Notes under the pieces: model-generated
What the model was told of the DNA's origin: nothing
The model's database searches: none
Seen by the model: only the letters and a program-made list of their open reading frames with translations
Shown: positions 1 through 8,300 of the stretch, piece by piece
Layout: every line of letters starts with the position of its first letter
Position numbering within the stretch: the stretch's first letter is position 1
Translations under genes and position numbers: made by a program
Assembly (NCBI GenBank): GCA_035945515.1
Contig: DASZAE010000167.1
Span: 1-17,370, forward strand
Direction of reading: 5' to 3'
From: RH2-MAG17b sp035945515
Lineage (GTDB): Bacteria; Acidobacteriota; Terriglobia; UBA7540
DNA: 17,370 nt

Positions 1-990
1 CTTGCCCGTCGTGCGATCCAGCACAAAGAAATAGCCATTGCGCGAGGTCTGCATCAGCATTTTCCGGCGCTTGCCATGAAACATTCCATCAACCAGCACG
101 GGAGTTTCAACCGCGTCCCAGTCGTGGGTATCGTGAGGAGATGCCTGAAAAGCCCACACCAGCTTTCCTGTATCTGGATTCAGCGCCACAATGCTGCATG
201 TGTAGAGATCATCGCCCGGTCGCGGCCGCCCATTCAGCACCGGCGTGGGATTCCCGGTTCCCCAGAACACCAAGTTCAAACCGGGGTCATATGTGCCTGT
301 CATCCAAGTGGTGCCGCCGGTTGCTGCGTTTGGCGTTCCGGGTGGCGGTGTGCTATCCCACTGCCACTGAGTGGCGCCCGTTGCCGGGTCAACAGAACGG
401 ATATACCCTTGCAAGTTGTCAAAGTCGCCCGAGACGCCGACGAGGACGTGATCGCCGACGATGAGCGGCGCCATCGTCGTCCAATAGCCCTTGGTGTAAT
501 CCGCCACTTGCTTGATCCAGCGCACGCTGCCATCTTTTGCATTGAGCGAAACTAAATGGGCGTCCGGCGTCATGAAGTACAGCCACTCTTTGTACATGCC
601 CACGCCGCGATCGCCAATATGGAAGCCTTTATTCGGCGGATATCTGTAGTGCCAGATCATGTGACCTGAGCGCGCATCCACTGCCCACACATTGTCGGGC
701 ACGGTGAAATACAGGATTCCATCGACCTCAAGCGGCGACGATTTGATTTCATCGCTCTGATGCGTCTGAAACGCCCAAGCGAGACCGAGATCCGCCACAT
801 TCGCAGGGTTAATCTGCGCCAGTGCGCTGTGGCGTCGCCCGGAATAGTCCCCGTGATAACCGGGCCAACTGTTCAGAGGCGGATGAAGGAGCATCGCCGC
901 AGTGACGCCCTGAGCGCCAAGTCGCTGCGAAGGTATGATTAATAGGAACGATGCAAGACTTAGGACAAATGCTTTGGCGGAGATCTTCAT
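1..990 (-). CDS. PQQ-dependent dehydrogenase (quinoprotein, 3' end outside window)
   Basis: Periplasmic quinoprotein that oxidises an alcohol or sugar with pyrroloquinoline quinone and passes electrons to cytochrome c. The first 330 residues are present; the gene runs off the left edge. The ATG at 990 starts a clear signal peptide ending near residue 27 (QRLGAQG). Family landmarks follow: WPGYHGDYSGRRHS near residue 46, INPANV near 60, FWGTGNP near 242 (its Asn matches a PQQ/Ca site residue of methanol dehydrogenase), PHDTHDWD near 283 (the catalytic-base Asp region) and VLDRTTGK at the edge (conserved Arg). The adjacent Cys-Cys pair of methanol dehydrogenases is not seen in the visible part, and the usual Glu ligand region reads VSGDFDNLQGY, so metal preference is unclear. 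It lies 49 nt downstream of the cytochrome c gene, its probable electron acceptor. Family is confident; substrate is unknown. Confidence 0.93.
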   Translation of the reverse strand, partial: MKISAKAFVLSLASFLLIIPSQRLGAQGVTAAMLLHPPLNSWPGYHGDYSGRRHSALAQINPANVADLGLAWAFQTHQSDEIKSSPLEVDGILYFTVPDNVWAVDARSGHMIWHYRYPPNKGFHIGDRGVGMYKEWLYFMTPDAHLVSLNAKDGSVRWIKQVADYTKGYWTTMAPLIVGDHVLVGVSGDFDNLQGYIRSVDPATGATQWQWDSTPPPGTPNAATGGTTWMTGTYDPGLNLVFWGTGNPTPVLNGRPRPGDDLYTCSIVALNPDTGKLVWAFQASPHDTHDWDAVETPVLVDGMFHGKRRKMLMQTSRNGYFFVLDRTTGK

Positions 991-1039
991 ATTCGATTGG
1001 GATTCTTTAGCAGCGGCACGCATGATCGCGGCGCGCCTA

Positions 1040-1828
1040 TCACTTCAGCGTCTGCAAGTAAGCCATCAGATTGTGCATGTCGGCGTCCGTGTATTTCCCG
1101 AGTAGCTCCACGTGGGCGTCGACGGGCGAATGCACGACGTACTTCACTTCATTCACCGGCCATGATCGATAAAACCCGGATGAGTCGCGTAGCCCGATGG
1201 TGAATTCGTCGAGATAAGCGAGCGTGCCTGAAACCACTTTTCCCGACGGCAATGTCACCTCGACGCTTGATTGAGCGCCCCTCGGGTAGAGCATCCGCTC
1301 CTCAAGTCGCAAGCCCTGGTAGCGCGATGCGACGCCAGCCAGATCGCCAGTTGGGGAATGACAACTCGAGCACTTCCCATCTCCGTTAAAATATTGTTTG
1401 CCCGCTTCAACGTTCCCGGTTTGAAGGTCAGCAGGATCAACGCCCCGGCGGCCACCTTGCTGCGACGCGGCCTTAGTCCGCTGTGTATGGATAAAGGCGA
1501 CTAACGCATTGATTTGCGCCTGAGAGAGGTTAAAGGCCGGCATCCCTTGCGCCGGCCGCCCGTTCCGCACGACCATGCCGATTTTATCTCCACCGACATC
1601 GCTGGCGACGAGCTTTGATTGCGTAAGGTCAGGTCCGGTTTCTCCGCCCTCGGCATCCCGCCCGTGACAGAAAGCGCAATGTTGAATGAAGAGCGATTGG
1701 CCGCTCTCAACCATCACCGGCGAATAGGATGGAGCTGCTGCGCCCGTTTGCTGCGCCAGAAGCGGCAAGGTAAACGTCAGCGATATGGCGCAGGCTGTAA
1801 GGCGTAAAAGGTATCGTCTCAAAAACAT
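1040..1828 (-). CDS. Secreted diheme c-type cytochrome
   Basis: Probable periplasmic electron acceptor for the PQQ dehydrogenase just downstream. Numbered from the ATG at 1828 (262 aa), it has a signal peptide (about 1-26, ending LLAQ). The first heme domain has CAFCH at 51-55 and a candidate axial Met in QGMPAF at 96. The second heme motif is CSSCH at 153-157. The C-terminal helix TDADMHNLMAYLQTLK offers Met 251 or 255 as second ligand. Between the second heme motif and that helix lies a beta-rich insert (about 176-240, VEVTLPSGKVVSGTLAYL onward), unlike a simple class I cytochrome. A GAGGAG lies 12 nt before this ATG; an ATG at 1840 directly abuts it and is less likely. The frame stays open to 1900. 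The gene follows the FG-GAP gene by 87 nt and probably shares its transcript. Confidence 0.9.
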   Translation of the reverse strand: MFLRRYLLRLTACAISLTFTLPLLAQQTGAAAPSYSPVMVESGQSLFIQHCAFCHGRDAEGGETGPDLTQSKLVASDVGGDKIGMVVRNGRPAQGMPAFNLSQAQINALVAFIHTQRTKAASQQGGRRGVDPADLQTGNVEAGKQYFNGDGKCSSCHSPTGDLAGVASRYQGLRLEERMLYPRGAQSSVEVTLPSGKVVSGTLAYLDEFTIGLRDSSGFYRSWPVNEVKYVVHSPVDAHVELLGKYTDADMHNLMAYLQTLK

Positions 1829-1915
1829 CGCTCGAAGCATCTCCTCAAAGCCTGCTGGGCAACAACACAACCTGACCCACCGCAGGAAATCATAAATCAT
1901 ATCACTTGCAGCCGC

Positions 1916-3646
1916 CTAGGGCACGATGCCTTTGCCTTCAATCACGGTAACGTAGCGGTTGATGGGCGGGTTCGTAATGCGCTCGACCAAGCCGCTTGGC
2001 TGCGGCCATTTGATTTCCACCCAGTCAAGCTTGGTTCGCGGCCCCAAGCCGAGCACCATGCGCGGGTCGTGGGATGCCAGATAACTGCCGCCGCCCGTTT
2101 TCATCGCGCTCCTCTTGAAATCGCCCGACTGCCACGTCACCCGCGCGCCCACCGCGTCCGGGTTGCACTTTTTGCCGATCAGACGCAGTCCCAGCCAGTG
2201 GTTTTGACTGCCCACCATATTCCGCAAGAGAAGCGGCGCTCCACCGTTCACCGCCACCAGCACGTCAACCGCGCCGTCGTTGTCGAAGTCCCCGACGGCC
2301 ATGCCGCGCGCCGCAAATCGCTCGGTGAAAAGCGGCCCGCCTTGCGTGCTCACATTCTCGAAGGCGCGCTGAAATGAACCCCCAATGTTGCGGAAGAGCA
2401 GCAGCGGCTCGCGATAGGTCACGGCGCTGTATTGCTCGCCAATCTTATCATCCGGGTGGCCGTTGGCGATAAACAGATCAATATTCCCGTCATTATCGTA
2501 GTCAAAAAATTTCACGCCCCAGCCGCTCATCATATAGGTCGTCATGCCAATGCCGTTGGAGATGGCCACGTCGGTGAACGTCTCATCGCGGTCGTTGTGG
2601 TACAAGGAATACATCTCGTGATCGACGTTATCGACAAACAAATCCATCCATCCGTCCTGATCATAATCGGCGGAGTCGATGCCCATGCCCGACCGGGCCA
2701 CGCTGTCTGAGCTATACGCCACCCCTGCCTGTAGTCCGATTTCCTCAAACTTGCCGTTGCCCCGGTTGGCGAACAGAAAATTCGGCACGGTGTCATTGGA
2801 CACAAACAAGTCCATCCGGCCGTCGTTATTGATATCGGTGGCCACCACGCCCCATGCCTTGCCCAGCACGCTTCCAATGCCGGATTGCTTGCTGACGTCG
2901 GTAAACGTGCCGTCGCCATTGTTATGGAAGAGCCAGCTCGGCATGGGATCATACAGGCTCGGAATGCAGTAGCGCACTCCAATCTCTTTGTTGCCACAGA
3001 TTTTATTCTTCTCTTTGCTGTAGTCGACAAACCGGCAGACGAAAAGGTCAAGTTTGCCATCATTATCGTAATCAAACCAAACCGCGCTCGAGGACCACCC
3101 CGGAGCGGTCACGCCCGCCTTATCGGTAACGTCAGTGAACGTTCCATCGTGATTATTCCGGTAGAGGACGTTCCGCCCGTACTGAGTGAGGTAGATGTCC
3201 GGCCAGCCGTCGCCGTCAAAATCGCCCACGGCCACGCCTTGGCCGTAGCCGCCGGAGCCGACCCCGGCTTTTTCGGTGACGTCGGTGAACGTGCCGTCGC
3301 GGTTGTTATGATAAAGGGCGTTGCGCAGCGGAGGATTGGGATCGTAAAAGTCGCATTTGCCGCTGTTCACCAAATAGATGTCCATCCAGCCGTCGTTGTC
3401 ATAGTCGAGAAACGCGCACCCGGCGCCGGTGGTCTCCGGCTCGTAATATTGGGATGAGTGCCCATTCTGGTGAATAAAGGTGATGCCGCACTGCGAGTTG
3501 GGAATCCGTGCGAAGGGAAATGGCCGCGCGCCCGCCGCCTGCGCTCCGAAAAGCAACCCGCCGGCCCGCGCCGTCCACCCTCCGAGCCCCGCCCATCCAA
3601 GCCGCCTCAGAAAACTCCGGCGGGAATAGCCCCATGATCCGATCAA
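1916..3646 (-). CDS. CRTAC1-like FG-GAP/VCBS repeat protein with ASPIC/UnbV C-terminus, Tat signal
   Basis: Predicted exported beta-propeller protein of 576 aa; the molecular role of this family is not established. The N-terminus has a twin-arginine signal, SRRSFLRR at residues 8-15, followed by a hydrophobic stretch, implying export of a folded protein. Seven Asp-rich calcium-binding loops of FG-GAP type start near residues 81, 142, 192, 271, 328, 382 and 453 (for example DYDNDGWMD, GDFDGDGWPD, DINNDGRMD). Residues about 483-557 match the ASPIC/UnbV module (HWLGLRL, DAVGARV, GGGSYLASHDPR, LGLG, VEIKWP). No in-frame ATG exists between the upstream stop and the propeller, so TTG at 3646 is taken as start; a purine-rich AGGAAGAAGAG precedes it. 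It is first of three closely spaced genes with the cytochrome and PQQ dehydrogenase, a grouping that suggests a shared extracytoplasmic oxidation function. Confidence 0.92.
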   Translation of the reverse strand: MIGSWGYSRRSFLRRLGWAGLGGWTARAGGLLFGAQAAGARPFPFARIPNSQCGITFIHQNGHSSQYYEPETTGAGCAFLDYDNDGWMDIYLVNSGKCDFYDPNPPLRNALYHNNRDGTFTDVTEKAGVGSGGYGQGVAVGDFDGDGWPDIYLTQYGRNVLYRNNHDGTFTDVTDKAGVTAPGWSSSAVWFDYDNDGKLDLFVCRFVDYSKEKNKICGNKEIGVRYCIPSLYDPMPSWLFHNNGDGTFTDVSKQSGIGSVLGKAWGVVATDINNDGRMDLFVSNDTVPNFLFANRGNGKFEEIGLQAGVAYSSDSVARSGMGIDSADYDQDGWMDLFVDNVDHEMYSLYHNDRDETFTDVAISNGIGMTTYMMSGWGVKFFDYDNDGNIDLFIANGHPDDKIGEQYSAVTYREPLLLFRNIGGSFQRAFENVSTQGGPLFTERFAARGMAVGDFDNDGAVDVLVAVNGGAPLLLRNMVGSQNHWLGLRLIGKKCNPDAVGARVTWQSGDFKRSAMKTGGGSYLASHDPRMVLGLGPRTKLDWVEIKWPQPSGLVERITNPPINRYVTVIEGKGIVP

Positions 3647-3677
3647 ATCGTTCTCTTCTTCCTCTCGATGGAATTCT

Positions 3678-3811
3678 GTAGCGCAGGGTTTCGCATTTCA
3701 GAAACCCTGCGGCTTGTCCTTCGACCCGGCAGGCGCTTCGATGACATCCTGCGATGGTGGCGTCAAGCACGAAAACCGCAGAGTTTCCTAAAACAGGAGA
3801 CTCTGCGCTAC
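3678..3811. repeat. GTAG-REP inverted pair, stem type CGCAG
   Basis: Two hairpins with outward-facing GTAG ends. The plus copy has GTAG at 3678-3681 and an 11-bp perfect stem (CGCAGGGTTTC, 3682-3692, with 3701-3711). The minus copy has GTAG at 3811-3808 and a 13-bp stem with one mismatch down to 3777. The pair occupies nearly all of the gap between the TPR gene, whose stop codon is one base away, and the FG-GAP gene. This may terminate or stabilise transcripts; that role is inferred. Confidence 0.8.
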
Positions 3812-3812
3812 T

Positions 3813-5156
3813 TCAATTCTGCGTCGTCGCGCCCTGTGGCGCGCCCCCTGGCGGCGCCGCTGTCCCGTCGTAGCTGGCTCGCGCGCCTTCCTTCGCTTTT
3901 TTCGCCTGGATTTCCGCGTTCAGCTTGGCCACGATGGCCCGCTCGCGGTCGCCTTCCGGTTTCAGGTGCAGACGGTAATCAACGCTCGCCAGCGAGATAT
4001 GCGCCTCAACGAAATTCGGCGAAGATTTCACCAATGCGTCAAGCGTCTTTTGGGCTTGCGCCAGCTCACCCATGCCAATCTGGGCGACGGCAACCTGATA
4101 GCTCACCTGCGGCGATCCGGGCCGCACCTGAAGCGCGCGAGCGAGATAAGGCATGGCTTGCTTGCATTGCTGCCCTTCGTTAAGCAGCGCCCCCAAGTAA
4201 AGATTTGGGTCAAATTCGTTTGGGTCAATCGCCAGCTCCTGGCGAAAAGCCTCCATAGCCTGTTCGCGCTGGCCAGACTCAAGCAGGGCCTTACCGTAAA
4301 GCCAATGCGCTAAAGGAACCTTCGGATCGAGCTTGAGCGCCTTGGAAAGCTCATCCATCGCCCCCGCCGTGTCGTTCACATCCAGCCGCGCCTCGCCCAG
4401 CATCAAGTGGGCCTCCGGCGAGTCTCCATTGCGCAGGATTTTGTTCACCAGCACCTCACCCTTCGCAATTTGCCCGTCCCGGATCAGCGCCATGCCCAGC
4501 AGGTAATCAAGAGCCTGCTGATTCGGATTCGCGGCTTCGTAAGGCTCAAGCAGCGCCGCGGCTTTCTTGTCTTCCCCCAGGCGGAAATAACAATCCCCCA
4601 GCAAAAGGCCCAACCTCACTTCAGATGGGTCGGCGGCGTGAAGCGGAAGCAGCTCCTCGACCGCCTCGTTAAGCTGCATGGCCTTGTAATGGGCCAGCGC
4701 CAGATTCAGCCGCACTTGCGGATTGCCGGGCTGAATTTTGAGCGCCTGCTCGTATTCGCTGATCGCCTCCGTGTATCTTCCCTGATGCGCAAGCGCCGCG
4801 CCCAGGTTAGCTCGCGCGACGAAGTTGCCGGGGTCAAGCGCAAGATATTTCCGATACTCCTGGATGGCGGCATCAAAATTTCCCGCTTGATGAAGCTGAA
4901 TGGCATGGATCAGGATGGCCTGGCTAGTTGTAGCGGCGGCCTCTGGCCGCCGGTTTTGTGATATTAAAGACCGGCGGCCAGAGGCCGTCGCTACAGCCGT
5001 ACTGGATGCCGGTGAAGCGGTTTGGGCTAAAGATGCTCTTCCTGTTGCTGCTGGCGGGGAACCGCCGGTTGTGCCTGGCGCGCTCTGTGCCGCCGTACTC
5101 GTCCAAAGGACAAGCAGCAATACGCAGGCAGACGCGGGGATTTTCAACCTCAACAT
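3813..5156 (-). CDS. Secreted tetratricopeptide repeat protein
   Basis: A 447-aa protein expected to act as a periplasmic or envelope protein-interaction scaffold; partner unknown. The ATG at 5156 is preferred because it opens a good signal peptide (MLRLKIPASACVLLLVLW, ending near residue 24, TAAQ), whereas the open frame upstream to 5339 is translated REP repeat. A low-complexity Ala/Ser/Thr/Pro linker (about 25-80) follows; residues 55-76 are encoded by a GTAG-REP pair. From about residue 80 to 415 run about nine TPR units with typical signatures (FDAAIQEYRKYLALDPGNF, YTEAISEYEQALKIQPGNP, TAGAMDELSKALKLDPKVP, REQAMEAFRQELAIDPNEF). The C-terminus is Ala/Gly/Pro-rich. It lies downstream of the large TonB receptor, but a terminator-like hairpin sits just before its start. 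Acidobacterial TonB loci often carry such TPR genes (general knowledge). Confidence 0.9.
   Translation of the reverse strand: MLRLKIPASACVLLLVLWTSTAAQSAPGTTGGSPPAATGRASLAQTASPASSTAVATASGRRSLISQNRRPEAAATTSQAILIHAIQLHQAGNFDAAIQEYRKYLALDPGNFVARANLGAALAHQGRYTEAISEYEQALKIQPGNPQVRLNLALAHYKAMQLNEAVEELLPLHAADPSEVRLGLLLGDCYFRLGEDKKAAALLEPYEAANPNQQALDYLLGMALIRDGQIAKGEVLVNKILRNGDSPEAHLMLGEARLDVNDTAGAMDELSKALKLDPKVPLAHWLYGKALLESGQREQAMEAFRQELAIDPNEFDPNLYLGALLNEGQQCKQAMPYLARALQVRPGSPQVSYQVAVAQIGMGELAQAQKTLDALVKSSPNFVEAHISLASVDYRLHLKPEGDRERAIVAKLNAEIQAKKAKEGARASYDGTAAPPGGAPQGATTQN
4930..4994. repeat. GTAG-REP inverted pair inside the TPR coding sequence
   Basis: GTAG at 4930-4933 is followed by CGGCGGCC-TCT-GGCCGCCG (4934-4952). 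The opposing copy occupies 4971-4994 with CTAC at its end and one stem mismatch (GGCCGTCG). The pair is translated in frame as part of the linker between signal peptide and first TPR of the secreted TPR protein. Confidence 0.9.
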
Positions 5157-5163
5157 GGCACCA

Positions 5164-5203
5164 GCATAAACGAAAACGGGGCGGCTGGAAAGGCCACCCC
5201 GTT
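5164..5203 (-). terminator. Terminator-like hairpin just before the TPR gene
   Basis: On the minus strand AACGGGGTGGC pairs with GCCGCCCCGTT (11 bp, one G-T wobble, 7-nt loop; 5203 to 5175), followed by a T-rich tract TTCGTTTA. It is 18 nt upstream of the TPR start codon, so it would lie in the TPR leader. It may end read-through from the TonB gene or act as an attenuator. Confidence 0.55.
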
Positions 5204-5210
5204 GGGAGTT

Positions 5211-5272
5211 GTAGCGCCGCCATCCTGGCGGCACTTTAGATTTCAAACATGCCGGCAAGATGCCGGCGCTAC
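5211..5272. repeat. GTAG-REP inverted pair, stem types GCCGCCA and GCCGGCA
   Basis: GTAG at 5211-5214 with stem GCCGCCA-TCC-TGGCGGC (5216-5232). The opposing copy has stem GCCGGCA-AGA-TGCCGGC (5251-5267) and ends CTAC at 5269-5272. The two stems differ from each other but each pairs perfectly. The pair lies in the TonB-TPR intergenic gap. Confidence 0.85.
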
Positions 5273-5295
5273 GATCCATCGGTTTGTGAGTGGCC

Positions 5296-5359
5296 GTAGC
5301 GTTGTGCAGTAAAATCAAGGAAAAGCCGCGGGATTCCAAAAGCCGGAACCCCGCGCTAC
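5296..5359 (-). terminator. GTAG-REP hairpin doubling as terminator of the TonB receptor gene
   Basis: Seven bases past the TonB stop codon, the minus strand has GTAG (5359-5356), then an 11-bp stem CGCGGGGTTCC with GGAATCCCGCG (one G-T wobble), then GGCTTTTCCTTGATTTT. This fits both a REP unit and an intrinsic terminator. A GTAG at 5296-5299 facing the other way marks a degenerate partner without an obvious stem. Confidence 0.6.
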
Positions 5360-5365
5360 ACGAGC

Positions 5366-8300
5366 CTAGAAGTAAAACTTCACCGTCATTTCGATGATCC
5401 GGTGGCCTTGTTTTGTGGTGACCGTTCCGAACGTCGGGTTATTAACTTTTCCCGACGTCGGATCAAAGCTGAGTCCAAGGTTGCCACCGTTAAACGACCA
5501 CAACGGATGGTTCATAAAGTTATAGCCGTCGATCCGGAACTGCAGGCTCTTCGACTCGGTAATTTTGAACGTCTTAAAGAGTCCAAGGTCCGAATCAAAG
5601 TATGCCGGCCCGTAGACGGGCGGCAAAATGGTGGGGCCATTCTGCCCGATCTGCGTCGGCATGGCAAAGCAACTGGCGTTGATGTATTGATGCGGTGCCA
5701 GGTTTGCTCGTGGATTGCACGTGAGAACCGGGTTGAGTTGGATATCCGGCGTGCCCAGCAGCGAGACGTTGCTGATATTGAACGTGGTGCCGGGAATCTT
5801 GGCGCTGTTGAGGTTCATGCCGAAGTTCTGATTCTGGTAGCCAGTTAGGTTGGGTCCGCTTTCAAGCTGGGTGATGCCCGAAAGCTGCCAGCCGTTAAGG
5901 ATGCCATCTTCCAATTTTCCACGGCCTGGGCTCGGCAGCACGACGGAATAAGCTGCGTTGAAAAGGTGCGTGCGATTACTCGACAGCACGCCATAGTTGC
6001 TGGCCAGATTAAATTGATTTCCAATGTTGCCGTTGCTGCCGATGATACCCATCGCTCTGCCATAGGTGTAATTCAGATCGATGGTGTAGCGGCCCTTGGT
6101 TCGCAGCCAGCTCACTTGTAAAGCGTTGTAATTCGCGTAGGCATTGCTCGTGGCAAGATACAGGTCTGAATAGCCCAGCAGCGGCCGGAAGTTATCAGCT
6201 ACAAGCTTGGCTGGATCCACGCCGCCGTTCTTCGAAGACAGCATGGCGCCAACGGGAACAAGGTTAATATTGTCGGTGTTAAAGCCCGCCGTGCCACCAT
6301 TGCCGGTGGTTGGAATGTCGCGCGAGCGGTTGCCGATGTAGCTGATCTCCATCAGGCTGGACCACGGCAGTTGCTGCGACACGGTGATGTTGTATTGGTC
6401 CGTGTACGGCTCCATATCATCCTTGCTATCCACCGCCGCGGGACTGGAGGCTACAGCCGTGAAGTTAATGTTGTTGATGCCCGCGGCCCCTGGGTAAAGG
6501 GCTGAGGGATTGACCAGCAAGGGCTGGGTGGTGTTGCCCGGCAGAGGTATTGTGCTGCCGAGGTTGAGCGTTTCGACTCCGGCGGAAGCATCGAGGCCGC
6601 TGGTAAACTGCCCGGCATGGTAATAATAACGGCCCCAGCCGCCGCGCAGAACCGTTTTGCCGGTCCCGAACACGTCGTATGCGGCGCCGAGTCGCGGCTG
6701 ATAGAAAAGAGCGCGCGTGGGGAAGCCGGCCACAGGCACGTTGGAATCCTTCTTGTGCCATTCAAACCCGCAGAAGGTTGGCGCGGCTGTGCAAGCTTGG
6801 CCAGTATATTGGGATGTATTGAAAATTGAGAAGCCATCCCCAAGCCTATCGCCCCAAGGCTGGAAGTGGCTGAAGCGCAAACCATAGTCAAGCGTCAGCC
6901 GCTTGGTCACTTTCCAGTCGTCCTGAACAAACCCTTCGTAGGTGTTGTAAGCAATGTCGTTAATCCGGTTGAACGAGGACTCATTATAGGAGCTCGCAAT
7001 GCCCAGCAATTCGTCGGCATAGGAATCGCCCGTCGTATAGATGTTCCCGGAAGAAACGAACTGGAGTTCGCCGTTGGTGTTGTTGTTCGCGGGTTGCGAG
7101 TTGCGAATCCATTCCCAGTAGAAACCCGCCTTGATCGTGTGGGTGTTGATGACTTTGGCGACCGTGTCGCTGATGCTGGGCATCCATTTGTCGGCATAAA
7201 GTCCGGCTGAGGGGCCTCCGGCTTCAAAACCACCGGGATTGAATACCAGCGCCGTCTCACCGCCAAAGCTTCCGAACGAGGGAATCTGATTGACGCCGTT
7301 TTTGAACAGACCTTGGATGTTGTAGCCTACGTTCGTGCGGTTCACTTTGGACGGATTTTCAAAAACGTTTGGAAAACCAACGTAGGTGTAGCCAAACACA
7401 AACTCATTGGTAAGTGTAGGGCTAAAGATGTGGGTCAAAGACGCCGAGATCGAGTCGGAGCTGTTCTTGCCCAGCACCGGCGTCGGATAAGGTACCTGGG
7501 AGCCATTGCGCCACCAGAGACCCACCGGGAACTGCTGCGTTTCGCGCTGCAGGTTGTAGCGCACAAACAGCTTGGTGTAGTCGCTGATGTTGTAGTCGAC
7601 GCGCGTATCCCACTGTTCGTTGTTCTGGTTGAACACTTCCGACTGCACGAAGTTATAGCCGCCGGTATTGTTCGGGTTGGCGTTGGCCGCGGGATACAAC
7701 TTCATGAGCGCCGCCATATTCGGATTGATCAGCGAGCTGAGGTTGCCGTTGGGGTACTTCGACAGCGTCGTCGCGTTGAGGCAGGGCGCATAGGCAACGC
7801 CTGTCGTGCCGCCCGTTCCGGCGCAGGCCACGCCTACAGGGCTGCCCGACGCGCTGATATAGCCCAGGTTGGCGTCGCCCAACGCCGCCAGTGATTGGCT
7901 TGAAAAGTCGCCGCTCATGATCGCCGGGGTGGGAACCGTTGCGCGTAGCAGGCCCGTATCCAAAGTCTGGTAGAAATATTCGTATCCGGTAAAGAAGAAC
8001 AGCTTCTGGCGGCTCTTGTTGAAGCTGGTGCCAGGAATGATCACCGGCCCCCCGATGCTGAATCCAGGATAGTAATACTTGTTTTGCGGCTTGGGCGCGC
8101 CTTCCGCGTTATTCAGCGCATCGTTGGCGTTCAAAGCGAAGTTGCGCGCTGAGAAAAAGCCAGTGCCGTGGAATTGGCTGCCTCCCGCTTGCGTCACCGA
8201 AGTCACAACAATCGGTCCCTTTTGTGTCTCGGCGCTGAAATTTGAAGTGTCAACCTTCATCTCTGAGATAAAATTTGTGTTCGGATTCACGGGCGTATCG

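Noticed and set aside
2885..3457. 190-codon plus-strand open frame
   Set aside because: It is antisense to the FG-GAP gene. Its repeated Val/Ile-rich blocks are the reverse of the Asp-rich calcium loops.
5157..5339. N-terminal extension of the TPR protein
   Set aside because: The added residues (SAGILPA, PPGWRRYN) come from a GTAG-REP pair, and the internal ATG at 5156 begins a proper signal peptide.
7313..7894. 193-codon plus-strand open frame
   Set aside because: Lies wholly opposite the large TonB receptor, which has clear domain content and codon structure; this frame has no recognisable motif.
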